NCBI GenBank assembly: GCA_947176355.1
Contig: CAMWQY010000016.1
Span: 1-17,752 of the forward strand
Length of the DNA: 17,752 nucleotides
Direction: 5' to 3'
Origin: an uncultured Porphyromonadaceae bacterium
Lineage (GTDB): Bacteria; Bacteroidota; Bacteroidia; Bacteroidales; Muribaculaceae
The notes under the pieces are model-generated. The model did not search any database and was not told the origin of the DNA. It saw only the letters and a program-made list of their open reading frames with translations. The position numbers were made by a program, and so were the translations under genes. Below, one piece after another: positions 7,190 to 15,930 of the stretch. The first letter of the stretch is position 1. The number at the start of each line of letters is the position of its first letter.

Positions 7190-10100
7190 ATGAAAAAATC
7201 AATCTTAATCTCACTCCTGATGCTCCTGACCGCTGCATTTACTTATGCGCAGGATATCACAGTGAACGGAACGGTGATCTCCAAGACCGATGGAGAACCA
7301 CTGATCGGAGCGACAGTGCTCTGCGTTCAGACAAAAGCCGGCACAGCCACCGACTTCGACGGCAACTTTCAGTTAACTGTACCTCAAGGATCAGAACTGA
7401 CTATCTCTTACATCGGATACAAGACAGTGGAGGTAAAGGCAGCTCCGCAGCTGACCATCCATCTTGAAGAAGACGCTGCTCTTCTCGACGAAGTGGTGGT
7501 CGTAGGTTATCAGACAGTACGTAAAGCCGACCTTACAGGCGCGGTATCAGTGATGAACATGAAGGAGCCACTCAGCGAGAACTCCCCGAGCATCCTCAAT
7601 TCAATGGCAGGCAAAATGCCGGGAGTAAATGTTGTGCCTGACGCAGCTCCGGGCGGAAGAGGTTCTATCCGCGTACGCGGTATGTCTACTGCAAACTCAA
7701 ACAATGACCCGCTTTATATTATCGATGGGATTCCGACCGACAACATTGACGGCATCAATCCCGGAGACATCGAGACCATGCAAGTGCTTAAAGACGCAGC
7801 ATCTGCCTCTATCTACGGTTCGCGTGCAGCCAACGGCGTGGTAATCATAACCACTAAAAACGGTAAAGGAGACAAACTGACTGTAAACGTAAACTATGCT
7901 CTTTCCGCTCAGACTATTGCGAAACGCTACGACGTGATGAATGCCGAGCAATGGGGTCAGGCATACTGGATGGCATCTAAGAATTCCGGCATCACACCCT
8001 CCCACATCCTTTATGGCAACGGACCAACACCAGTGCTTCAAAAATATGCAGACGGCAACCCTAATTTCCCCACCGCCAATACAGACTGGCAGGATGAGGT
8101 GTACAATACCGCTTGGACCAACAATCTAACCGCTTCTGTTGCCAATAATACAGAAAAAGGATCTGTACTTTTCTCAGCAAACTACATTAACCAGAACGGT
8201 AATATTACCGATACTTTCTACAGGCGTTATTCCGCAAGACTTAACACACGCTACAACCTCTGCAAATATGTAGCGGTAGGAGAAAATCTTTTAGTCACCA
8301 ACTGGACAAAGCGTGGCATGGACGTGGCAGGAGACCGAGGCATACCTTTCACTGCTCTTTCCCAAATGCCAGCTCTTCCCGTAAAGGGTCTCAACGGAGA
8401 ATGGGCAAATCCCATGACCCTCATCAAGTCTGACCTTGCCAACCCCGTACAGCAGATTGCCAACGCGTCAGACAACTCATCTAATTCATGGAGAATCCTC
8501 GGAAATGCCTTCTTGGAAGTATATCCTGTAGAGGGACTTACATTAAAGACTAACATAGGTATCGAGCACATCCAGTATCTTGATCAGACTCTTGGGCGAC
8601 GAATAAATCCAAATGATGTCAACTCCGTAAGCGAAGTATATGGACAGGGTGACACCTGGACATGGACAAATACAGCCAACTACGTGAAGAATTTCAACGA
8701 CAAGCACTTCCTGACCGCACTGCTCGGTACAGAAGCAATCGGCTACACATTCCGCGACCTCTCCGCAAGCCGTGAGGGCTACGCCTTCGAAGACGCAGAC
8801 TATATGCAGATCGGAGCCGGCACAGGGACACGTAACAACGGTGGCGGAAAGACTCAATGGTCGGTATTCTCACTATTCGCAAAAGTTGACTATAACTTCA
8901 TGGACCGCTACCTACTCTCATTCACCATCCGCCGCGACGAGAATTCACGCTTCGCTAAAAATCACCGCTCAGGTGTATTCCCCGCTGCCTCTATAGCATG
9001 GCGTCCGACACAGGAATCTTTCTTCCCTGAAAATGATATCCTCACAGACTTGAAAATCCGCTACTCGTGGGGACAGAACGGTAACGCTAACATCCCTGCC
9101 CTATATCCCGCATATTCAACATACATCTTCAATACCGGCAACGGTGCTTACGACCTTGCGGGCACCAATTCTTCAACCACTTCCGGCATTACACTCGCCG
9201 CCACAGGCAATCCCGACCTGAAATGGGAGACAACTACACAGAATAATATCGGTATCGACTTTACTTTCTTACACGGAGCGTTAAATCTTAGCGCTGACTA
9301 CTACGTAAAGAAAACCACTGATATGCTCACTATTCCCCCTGCACTTAGCGTAGCAGGAGAGAACGCTTCTACATGGTTGAATACAGGATCGATGCGCAAC
9401 AACGGATGGGAAGTGACGGTAGCATACAACTCACCGAGCTACGGCGATTTCTCTTGGAACGGGTCAATCAACATCTCTCAGTATAAGAACAAACTCCTCA
9501 AGCTCAACAATCGTCAGGAATTCGTAGGCGGTGATCAGAGACTTGTTCCAGGTCAACCAATGGGTATCTACTACGGATATGTGTGCGACGGCATCTTCCA
9601 AAGCACCCAACAAGTAGCCGACCACGCAGTGCAACAGGGCGCCGCTCCCGGACGCCTCATGTATCGCGACCTTAACGGTGATGGATACATTACTGACGCC
9701 GACCGCTGTTTCATCGGCGACCCCAACCCTGATCTCTCGATGGGTATCAACCTCGCTTTCAAATACAAGGCGTTCACACTCGATATGTTCTTCTCAGGCG
9801 ACTTCGGATTTGACATCCAGAACCGCATGAAAGGCCAACTCTACTCCTTCGGACGCGCCAACACCAATACCAACCACGCAGCCGACATCCTCAACGCATG
9901 GACACCGGAAAACACTAATACAGATATCCCGGCACTCTCTCTCACCGACGCCAACAATGAGGCCCGCTTCTCTACCTACTATGTGCAGGACGGTTCATAT
10001 ATGAAGATGAAGTATCTCAAGCTTTCATATACACTGCCAAAACACATCACCGAGAAATTCGCTTGCAGCAACCTGAATATCTTCGGACAGGTTGAAAATG

Positions 10101-10228
10101 TCTTCACAATGACAAAATATAAAGGTCTTGACCCCGAAATTCTGCCCGGAGAATACGGAGCAGTAATCGACAACGGTGCATATCCACGTCCCCGTACATT
10201 CACTTTCGGCGTGAACCTCCAGTTCTAA
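7190..10228 (+). CDS. susC: SusC-family TonB-dependent outer-membrane transporter
   Basis: Imports oligosaccharides across the outer membrane using TonB energy, together with the SusD partner that follows 21 bases later. Residues 1-20 are a signal peptide (TYA|Q). A carboxypeptidase-regulatory-like domain (about 24-100) with the family hallmark GEPLIGATV and TDFDGNF is followed by EVVVVGY, a plug domain (about 112-225; IRVRGMST, PLYIIDGIP, ASIYGSRAANGVVIITTK) and the beta-barrel, which ends in an aromatic residue (FGVNLQF). The length, 1012 residues, is normal and the gene is intact. Its place after a LacI-type sensor and before DUF4960 and GH32 genes suggests that the cargo is fructan oligosaccharides (inference). 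Expression is probably induced by the sensor through the 196-base region upstream. Confidence 0.95.
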   Translation: MKKSILISLLMLLTAAFTYAQDITVNGTVISKTDGEPLIGATVLCVQTKAGTATDFDGNFQLTVPQGSELTISYIGYKTVEVKAAPQLTIHLEEDAALLDEVVVVGYQTVRKADLTGAVSVMNMKEPLSENSPSILNSMAGKMPGVNVVPDAAPGGRGSIRVRGMSTANSNNDPLYIIDGIPTDNIDGINPGDIETMQVLKDAASASIYGSRAANGVVIITTKNGKGDKLTVNVNYALSAQTIAKRYDVMNAEQWGQAYWMASKNSGITPSHILYGNGPTPVLQKYADGNPNFPTANTDWQDEVYNTAWTNNLTASVANNTEKGSVLFSANYINQNGNITDTFYRRYSARLNTRYNLCKYVAVGENLLVTNWTKRGMDVAGDRGIPFTALSQMPALPVKGLNGEWANPMTLIKSDLANPVQQIANASDNSSNSWRILGNAFLEVYPVEGLTLKTNIGIEHIQYLDQTLGRRINPNDVNSVSEVYGQGDTWTWTNTANYVKNFNDKHFLTALLGTEAIGYTFRDLSASREGYAFEDADYMQIGAGTGTRNNGGGKTQWSVFSLFAKVDYNFMDRYLLSFTIRRDENSRFAKNHRSGVFPAASIAWRPTQESFFPENDILTDLKIRYSWGQNGNANIPALYPAYSTYIFNTGNGAYDLAGTNSSTTSGITLAATGNPDLKWETTTQNNIGIDFTFLHGALNLSADYYVKKTTDMLTIPPALSVAGENASTWLNTGSMRNNGWEVTVAYNSPSYGDFSWNGSINISQYKNKLLKLNNRQEFVGGDQRLVPGQPMGIYYGYVCDGIFQSTQQVADHAVQQGAAPGRLMYRDLNGDGYITDADRCFIGDPNPDLSMGINLAFKYKAFTLDMFFSGDFGFDIQNRMKGQLYSFGRANTNTNHAADILNAWTPENTNTDIPALSLTDANNEARFSTYYVQDGSYMKMKYLKLSYTLPKHITEKFACSNLNIFGQVENVFTMTKYKGLDPEILPGEYGAVIDNGAYPRPRTFTFGVNLQF

Positions 10229-10249
10229 CCAATTTCAATCAAAGAAACA

Positions 10250-11929
10250 ATGAAAAATCTAAAGCATACAGCTAAAAAAGCACTATACGCCTCGGCAATT
10301 TTTGCCCTCGGAATGACGGCCACATCTTGCAATGACCTGCTCGATACAAAGCCACAGGGAGTGTTCACCAATGAGCAAATCGGCGACGAGGAAGCAGTAG
10401 ACCTGATGACTTCTGCCTACGCCACATTACTCTGTCATTATTTCGGAAACAACGAGTCATTTGCCGGCCCGATCAATAACTGGGTTTTCGATATCCGGTC
10501 TGACGATGCCCAGAAGGGTGGAGGAGAACTCGGATATGAGGTATACATGCATGAATTCTCGATTGGCAATGTGCAGAGCGACAATCCAATCCTTGACTTC
10601 AAATGGCGCAACAACTACTTCTCTATCGCTCGCTGCAACACCGCAATACGCGCTTTGAAAGCAGCCGGAAACCTCAGTGAGGAAAACCGCAAGGCATACA
10701 TAGCGGAGATGAAGACCCTACGCGCATACTATTATTTCGACCAGCTGCGCATATTCAAGAAATTCCCTTACTTCGACGAGAACGTCACTGACCCATCCGG
10801 AGTAAGCGCAAACGAATATTCACGCGAGCAAATCGCCGGTTTCATTACCGAAGACTTGAAGGAAGCGTATGCCAACAATGTCGCTACCCAGGACGCACCG
10901 GGACGTTTCAACAAATATGTTGCCGCTGCCATCCTCGCAAGAGTTGCGCTATTCGTACATGACTACGCTACCGCTGAGACTTACGCCGACTATGTCATCA
11001 AGAGCGGGCAATATTCTCTCTATCCCAACTTCCTTGACATGTCGAAGCCTGAGATGAACAATCAGTATGAGTCCATAATGGCAGTACAGTTCTCCTCAGC
11101 CAACTCTCCAGACCAGTTTAACTTCAACAACTGTCTTAACTGCACCGTATCTGAAGGTGATGTATACGGCAACGGCGACGACTTCTATCTCGGCTCGCAA
11201 GACCTTGTCAATGCTTTCCGTACTGATGAGAGCGGCCTCCCCTATCTCGATAGCTCCAAGGCTCCTTCCGAGAATCTTGATCACGCTGACTATGCAGGCA
11301 ACGTTGACCCTCGTGTCGACTTTACATTCGGACGCATAGGTATGCCCTGGCGCTCATACAACTATAACGAGAATTGGTGTCGCAACCTAAACAACTATAG
11401 CCAATACTCAGGCAAAAAGCCCTATCCTTCTCCAGACTCTCCTTTCGTAAAGGTCGGTATAGTGCCTTGGGGTGCAAGCTCGCTCAACTACATAATTGTA
11501 CGCTATGCCGATGTGCTTCTCATGAAGGCTGAGGCTTTGATCGAACAGAACAAAGGTCTTGACGAGGCGCGTGACCTCATCAATATGGTTCGCGCAAAAG
11601 CTGCCCGCTCTGTAGATCCTAATTACACGCCGATAGATGTCAACCCGATGGTAGCCACTTATCTCGTACGCGAATATGGAGCTCCGGGCTGGAATCAGGA
11701 ATATGCACGCAAGGCTGTCCGTATGGAGCGTCGCCTTGAGCTCGCTATGGAAGGACTCCGCTGGTTCGACCTTATCCGCTGGGGAGAGGCAGTCAACACA
11801 GTCAATGCATACTATGCAAAGGAAAAATCCCTATTCCACTATCTCGACAATGCCCATCTCAACGAGGATGACATTTTCTGCCCGATTCCTCTCAATCAGG
11901 TAGATAATGCCGGCGACCTCTACAAGTAA
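10250..11929 (+). CDS. susD: SusD/RagB-family surface glycan-binding lipoprotein
   Basis: Surface lipoprotein that acts as the lid over SusC and captures the glycan. Residues 1-27 form a lipoprotein signal (TATSC, Cys27), followed by the typical NDLLDTKPQGVFTNEQI start of the mature protein. The SusD N-terminal region with TPR-like helices (AYATLLCHYF; WRNNYFSIARCNTAIRALKA) and the C-terminal SusD/RagB region (YIIVRYADVLLMKAEALIEQ; RRLELAMEGLRWFDLIRWGE) are complete, ending in PLNQVDNAGDLYK. The 559-residue length is normal. It is in one operon with susC. The ligand cannot be read from the sequence; levan or another fructan is inferred from context. Confidence 0.95.
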   Translation: MKNLKHTAKKALYASAIFALGMTATSCNDLLDTKPQGVFTNEQIGDEEAVDLMTSAYATLLCHYFGNNESFAGPINNWVFDIRSDDAQKGGGELGYEVYMHEFSIGNVQSDNPILDFKWRNNYFSIARCNTAIRALKAAGNLSEENRKAYIAEMKTLRAYYYFDQLRIFKKFPYFDENVTDPSGVSANEYSREQIAGFITEDLKEAYANNVATQDAPGRFNKYVAAAILARVALFVHDYATAETYADYVIKSGQYSLYPNFLDMSKPEMNNQYESIMAVQFSSANSPDQFNFNNCLNCTVSEGDVYGNGDDFYLGSQDLVNAFRTDESGLPYLDSSKAPSENLDHADYAGNVDPRVDFTFGRIGMPWRSYNYNENWCRNLNNYSQYSGKKPYPSPDSPFVKVGIVPWGASSLNYIIVRYADVLLMKAEALIEQNKGLDEARDLINMVRAKAARSVDPNYTPIDVNPMVATYLVREYGAPGWNQEYARKAVRMERRLELAMEGLRWFDLIRWGEAVNTVNAYYAKEKSLFHYLDNAHLNEDDIFCPIPLNQVDNAGDLYK

Positions 11930-11938
11930 GGTTAAACA

Positions 11939-11999
11939 GTTTAAGAGGTTTAAAAAGTTTAAGAGATTTAAAGTCTTTAATATTTAATCTTTAATATTT
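11939..11999 (+). repeat. degenerate 9-base tandem repeat (GTTTAAGAG type)
   Basis: Five consecutive 9-base units starting at 11939 share TTTAA: GTTTAAGAG, GTTTAAAAA, GTTTAAGAG, ATTTAAAGT, CTTTAATAT. After a 5-base break CTTTAATAT recurs at 11989-11997. It fills most of the 82-base gap between susD and the DUF4960 gene. No hairpin or promoter box was found in it. Confidence 0.7.
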
Positions 12000-12011
12000 A
12001 TTCTATAATAG

Positions 12012-13493
12012 ATGAAACTCTCAAAATCAGCATATTCCTTGGCAGCAGGCTTGACCCTGCTGCTGGCAGGATGCTCGGAATATACGCCAAACGGCTATAC
12101 CGAGGTTCCGGAGCTTCCTTCTGTAAGCTCAATAAACTACACTTTAGGCGGTGAGGCAAAGCACAACGTCGACATCACATGGACGCTACCTGCCGACAAG
12201 GAAGTGACAGGCTGCACGCTCTACCGTAACGCCACAGAAATACAGACGTTCGACCTTAATTCCGATCGCAAATACAGCTATACAGCACTCGGCACTCCTC
12301 TCGGTGAGGAAGTAGTATATACCGTCAAGGTAAGATACGACAACGGACGCCTCTCTACAGGCAAATCAGTTGTAATTAATCTCCCGGAAGAGACCTTCGA
12401 AGGCGTCGGCAACCTAAAGGGCGATGTCAACGGACGCACCGTGACACTGAGCTGGACGCTTCCCTCACAAGCATATCGCAGCGGCATACGCATCGTGACC
12501 AACGGAGAGACCGACAAAGCCCTCCTTCTTCCTGCCGACGCAACAAGCTACGTGCTTAAGGCCCAGCCTATGGAGACCCCGCTGACCTACAGCGTAGATG
12601 TAGTCTATGACACTTACTACTATTCTTCCGCGCAGTCAGTCGAACAGACTATACCCTATATGGAGCCCAAGATGCTATATCTCCTTCCTGCAGATGCAGC
12701 TACTGCATCAGACCTCAGCGATGACGACGAACGCGCTGCAGCTGGATGGTTTGCTCAGCAACCTAACGCAGAATTTGTGCATCCTGCCGACATCGCAAAC
12801 TACGATCCTGCTATCTACTCCGTGATGTGGATCGAGATTGACCGTGTAGGTCTTCAGATGGGTTGGGAATATCTTCCCGGTGATATTGCATCCGCAAGCA
12901 CAATCGCAGCCCTTAAAGCTTATTCAGCCAACGGAGGAAGTATCTATCTCTCCAACATGGCTACTCAGCTTACCGTGCCACTTGGAATGGTACCCGACAA
13001 TATGGCGCCGACTGTATTTGGCAACGGAGATGGAGGCAGTGGCGACGACGTATGGGTAATCAATCCTAACCTCGGCTGGGATTTCCGAGGAGGCGCCGAT
13101 CAGGGATTCTACGATCGTACCGACCATGCCGTCTACAAGGGTCTTACCCTCGAGGATCCCAACGGTTACGGATATCCCACTCTTCCTCTTATCGGTCCCG
13201 GACAAAGGGAAGACCATAACTGCATGTGGGACTGCAACATTTACGGACGCGGCAGCCAGCCCGACGTAATCAGAAACTTCGAGGTGACTACAAACTCGCT
13301 CGTACTCGCTACATGGGGTCACGTCCGCGACCACTGCGTCGCAGGTCTCGTGGAATTCTACGCCAATCCCGAGCATGGCAGATGCATCGCCAACGGTCTG
13401 GCTGCATACGAATGGAACCAAAACTCCGGTGCCAATCCCTACCAGCACAATGTAGAACAGTTGACTAAGAACATTCTTGATTATCTGAAATAA
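12012..13493 (+). CDS. DUF4960 surface lipoprotein (BT1761-like), probable glycan-binding protein
   Basis: Occupies the SusE/F position, after susD, of the operon. Residues 1-21 form a lipoprotein signal (LLAGC, Cys21), so it should be displayed on the cell surface with SusD. Two fibronectin III-like modules follow (about 38-125 and 130-215; DITWTLP and TVTLSWTLP mark them). From about 217 to the end lies the region I assign to DUF4960: LYLLPAD, a segment rich in Asp and Ala, then VMWIEIDR and GGSIYLSNMATQL, followed by a Gly/Asp/Trp/His-rich part. The alternation of strands and the GGSIYLSN turn recall ThuA/glutamine-amidotransferase-like folds, which is only a visual impression. In B. thetaiotaomicron the equivalent protein of the levan locus is BT1761. 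Binding of levan is inferred; an enzymatic role is not excluded. Confidence 0.8.
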   Translation: MKLSKSAYSLAAGLTLLLAGCSEYTPNGYTEVPELPSVSSINYTLGGEAKHNVDITWTLPADKEVTGCTLYRNATEIQTFDLNSDRKYSYTALGTPLGEEVVYTVKVRYDNGRLSTGKSVVINLPEETFEGVGNLKGDVNGRTVTLSWTLPSQAYRSGIRIVTNGETDKALLLPADATSYVLKAQPMETPLTYSVDVVYDTYYYSSAQSVEQTIPYMEPKMLYLLPADAATASDLSDDDERAAAGWFAQQPNAEFVHPADIANYDPAIYSVMWIEIDRVGLQMGWEYLPGDIASASTIAALKAYSANGGSIYLSNMATQLTVPLGMVPDNMAPTVFGNGDGGSGDDVWVINPNLGWDFRGGADQGFYDRTDHAVYKGLTLEDPNGYGYPTLPLIGPGQREDHNCMWDCNIYGRGSQPDVIRNFEVTTNSLVLATWGHVRDHCVAGLVEFYANPEHGRCIANGLAAYEWNQNSGANPYQHNVEQLTKNILDYLK

Positions 13494-13507
13494 ATTTCTT
13501 AATTTTG
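13476..13507 (+). promoter_or_regulatory. possible internal promoter before GH32
   Basis: CTTG (13476-13479), a 20-base spacer and TAATTTTG (13500-13507) fit the Bacteroidetes promoter with one mismatch at -33. It overlaps the end of the DUF4960 gene. Transcription would start near 13512, within the left arm of the hairpin at 13508-13547, so such transcripts could not form that hairpin. Confidence 0.35.
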
Positions 13508-13547
13508 CGGGTGATGTGCTTTTTCAGGATTTTAGGCGCATCACCCG
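13508..13547 (+). terminator. hairpin between DUF4960 and GH32 genes, possible terminator or attenuator
   Basis: CGGGTGATGTGC (13508-13519) and GCGCATCACCCG (13536-13547) pair over 12 bp with one G-U and a 16-base loop, followed by TATTTTAG. It could end or reduce transcription of the operon before GH32, or stabilise the upstream mRNA end. Confidence 0.5.
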
Positions 13548-13562
13548 TATTTTAGTAATAAT

Positions 13563-13577
13563 GGGCACTCCGTGCCC
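13563..13577 (+). repeat. short palindrome GGGCAC-TCC-GTGCCC just before the GH32 start
   Basis: A 6-bp GC-rich stem with a 3-base loop that ends 11 bases before the GH32 ATG. It could hide the ribosome-binding region, or be a copy of a dispersed palindromic repeat; a genome-wide count would decide. Confidence 0.45.
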
Positions 13578-13588
13578 GCCAAAGTGAT

Positions 13589-15925
13589 ATGACTCAAATC
13601 AAACACATTACCATCCTTTCAGCCCTGGCACTTACTTTATCATCGCAGGCAAATCTTGTGGCACACTTCTCAATGGACGTTAAAGATGGCTTGATAGAAG
13701 AGACTGTCAGTGGCTCAAAATATGCAGTGGAGGGAAACTTCGCACCGGAAAACCTACCCGGAGCCGTAGGGGAAGCCCTACGTTTCGACGGCTATACATC
13801 CCATATCAAGGCATCGCTCGGCAATATTCTCACCGATTCAAAAACTATGACGGTATCGCTTTGGGTTGCCACTCCTTCCTATCCCATCATACAGATAGAT
13901 ACAGACACAAAAGAAAAGACTCCCGTCGTGACTTGTGTCGACAAGGACAAGAAGACGGGGTTTGGATTCTATCTTGGATTCAATGGCAAGTACTCTTTTG
14001 AGACCTACATAGGTGGATGGCCCCTCACTGTCGAAGCCAACGAGCCTCTGCCTACATACCAGTGGAACAATCTCGTGGCTGTAATCGACTGCGACGCCCG
14101 CACTACGAAACTCTACAACAATGGTGTGGAGGTGGGCTCCGGCAAAGCTTCCGGATCAATCAGCTATACCGGAGGAAATTTCTATATGGGCCAAGGCACA
14201 GAGTCGCGAATGGCGGGACCATTCCAACTCATGTCGTTCAATGGTCTTATCGACGACATTTCCGTATGGAACGAGGCTAAGCCCCTCTCCGAGATACAAA
14301 GCTGGAAAGCTGACAATGAGCCTAATCTCAACATACCGGCATCACGTTTCGCCGACCAGCTGCTTCGTCCCCGGTTTCACGGAATGCCAGCCGCCGGCTG
14401 GACCAACGAATGCCACGGCATGACCTTTTCCGACGGACGCTATCACCTCTTCTTCCAAAAGAATGCCGACGGTCCATATATGGCTCGCCTTCACTGGGGG
14501 CATATATCAAGCGAGAACCTCTACGACTGGCGTGAGGAAAAGATAGCCATAGCCCCCGGCGACTGGTATGACATTAAAGGATGCTGGAGCGGATGCATAT
14601 TCACCGACGACGAGATCACTGGTGGCAAACCGAACGCTATCTACACTGCGGTAGACTATGTCAAGGCGATGATAGCCCAGGCTTCACCAGAGACCGACGC
14701 TCTCGACAATTGGGTGAAAAGTGCCGCAAATCCGATCATCAACGGATGCCCAGCAGGACTCTCCGATGATTTCCGTGATCCCTATTTCTTCCGCAACGGA
14801 GACAACGCCTACATCATAGTAGGATCATCGAAGGATGGAGTAGGCACCATTACGCTCCACCGCTACGAACCCTCGACCAAGACATGGAGCAACAACGGAG
14901 ACCTGTTTTTCACCGGCATCAACAAAGCCACAGACGGCACTTTCTGGGAGATGCCCAATGTGACAAAGATGCCTGACGGACGCTGGCTTTTCACCACCAC
15001 TCCTCTCGGCACGTCGCAGGGAGTACGCACACTTTATTGGACCGGCAGCATCGGAGCCGACGGAAAGTTCATCCCGGATGCAGACTCTTCCGCACCGCGT
15101 CTTCTTGAGATGAACTCGCGTGAAGGATTTGGGCTCCTCTCTCCCACTATATATACACATGAAGGAAAGACCATCGCCCTTGGAATAGTACCCGACAAAC
15201 TCCCTTCATCCGAAAACTGGAAACTGGGATGGGCACACTGCTACTCCCTGCCGAGGGAATGGAGTCTTGCCGTAGACGGAAGTCTTATCCAGAAACCCTT
15301 TGAAGGCCTCAAGGGATTACGAAGCAAAACGATGTTTGCCAAAGAATCATTTGATCTTTCCGGTATAGTTGAACTCTCCCCAGTGTCGGGGCGCTCGGTC
15401 GAGATCTGCGGTACATTTGAGGTTGGCGCATCCCCATTCGGATTCAACGTCTTCAAGTCTTCTACAGGAGAAGGCAAGATTTACTACAATCCCTCTTCAG
15501 GGGAAATCATAGCTGATTTCAGTGGCTTGGATCGTATCAAGAACGATAATGGTGTCTACGATGGAATCTATCGTTGCCCGCTGCCCGTAAAGCCCGCCAA
15601 CGGAGAGACTTTGAAGATCAACGTCTTCATCGACCATTCCATCCTCGACATCTTCATTAACGACCGCTGGGCCACCTCCATCCGCGTCTTCCCGACAGAA
15701 GCTGATGCCAATGGTATCGAAGCCTATGCCGATTCCACCATCAAGGTCAGCGAACTCAAGGCTTGGATTCTTGAGGCCAACAATAACTCCGGAGTAAAAT
15801 CAGTCTGGAGCGACTCCGCCAGTAGCAACGGCATCTACAATCTTCAGGGAATGAGACTCCCCTCGACAGAAGGGATTTCCGGCGTCCACATATCCAACGG
15901 CAAGAAATTCCTCATCCGTAAATAA
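13589..15925 (+). CDS. LamG-GH32 glycoside hydrolase (fructan-active, inferred)
   Basis: Probable fructosidase or levanase of the locus. Residues 1-21 are a signal peptide (SQA|N) without a lipobox. A LamG/concanavalin-like domain (about 23-235) precedes a GH32 five-bladed propeller (about 250-575) and a C-terminal beta-sandwich (about 590-745). The usual WMNDPNG nucleophile motif reads WTNECHG (271-277), with Glu274 in place of Asp. The transition-state Asp is present as RDP (Asp397), and the acid/base Glu is Glu454 in EMP where ECP is usual. The frame is intact and conserved around these sites (HLFFQKN, HWGH, DDFRDP), so it does not look like decay and may be a subfamily trait. The tail (748-778; GIYNLQGMRL, then GVHISNGKKFLIRK) resembles T9SS-like sorting ends. 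Endo- or exo-action and the exact fructan cannot be told. Confidence 0.85.
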   Translation: MTQIKHITILSALALTLSSQANLVAHFSMDVKDGLIEETVSGSKYAVEGNFAPENLPGAVGEALRFDGYTSHIKASLGNILTDSKTMTVSLWVATPSYPIIQIDTDTKEKTPVVTCVDKDKKTGFGFYLGFNGKYSFETYIGGWPLTVEANEPLPTYQWNNLVAVIDCDARTTKLYNNGVEVGSGKASGSISYTGGNFYMGQGTESRMAGPFQLMSFNGLIDDISVWNEAKPLSEIQSWKADNEPNLNIPASRFADQLLRPRFHGMPAAGWTNECHGMTFSDGRYHLFFQKNADGPYMARLHWGHISSENLYDWREEKIAIAPGDWYDIKGCWSGCIFTDDEITGGKPNAIYTAVDYVKAMIAQASPETDALDNWVKSAANPIINGCPAGLSDDFRDPYFFRNGDNAYIIVGSSKDGVGTITLHRYEPSTKTWSNNGDLFFTGINKATDGTFWEMPNVTKMPDGRWLFTTTPLGTSQGVRTLYWTGSIGADGKFIPDADSSAPRLLEMNSREGFGLLSPTIYTHEGKTIALGIVPDKLPSSENWKLGWAHCYSLPREWSLAVDGSLIQKPFEGLKGLRSKTMFAKESFDLSGIVELSPVSGRSVEICGTFEVGASPFGFNVFKSSTGEGKIYYNPSSGEIIADFSGLDRIKNDNGVYDGIYRCPLPVKPANGETLKINVFIDHSILDIFINDRWATSIRVFPTEADANGIEAYADSTIKVSELKAWILEANNNSGVKSVWSDSASSNGIYNLQGMRLPSTEGISGVHISNGKKFLIRK

Positions 15926-15930
15926 AAACC

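Noticed and set aside
12924..13448. 174-codon open frame on the minus strand inside the DUF4960 gene
   Set aside because: It is fully inside a clear lipoprotein gene, and its Val/Gly/Ser-rich translation has no domain; a shadow of the codon usage.
14399..14953. GH32 as an inactive pseudogene
   Set aside because: The frame is open over 778 codons, the signal peptide, RDP and acid/base Glu are kept, and the motif change is Asp to Glu, which can keep the chemistry.
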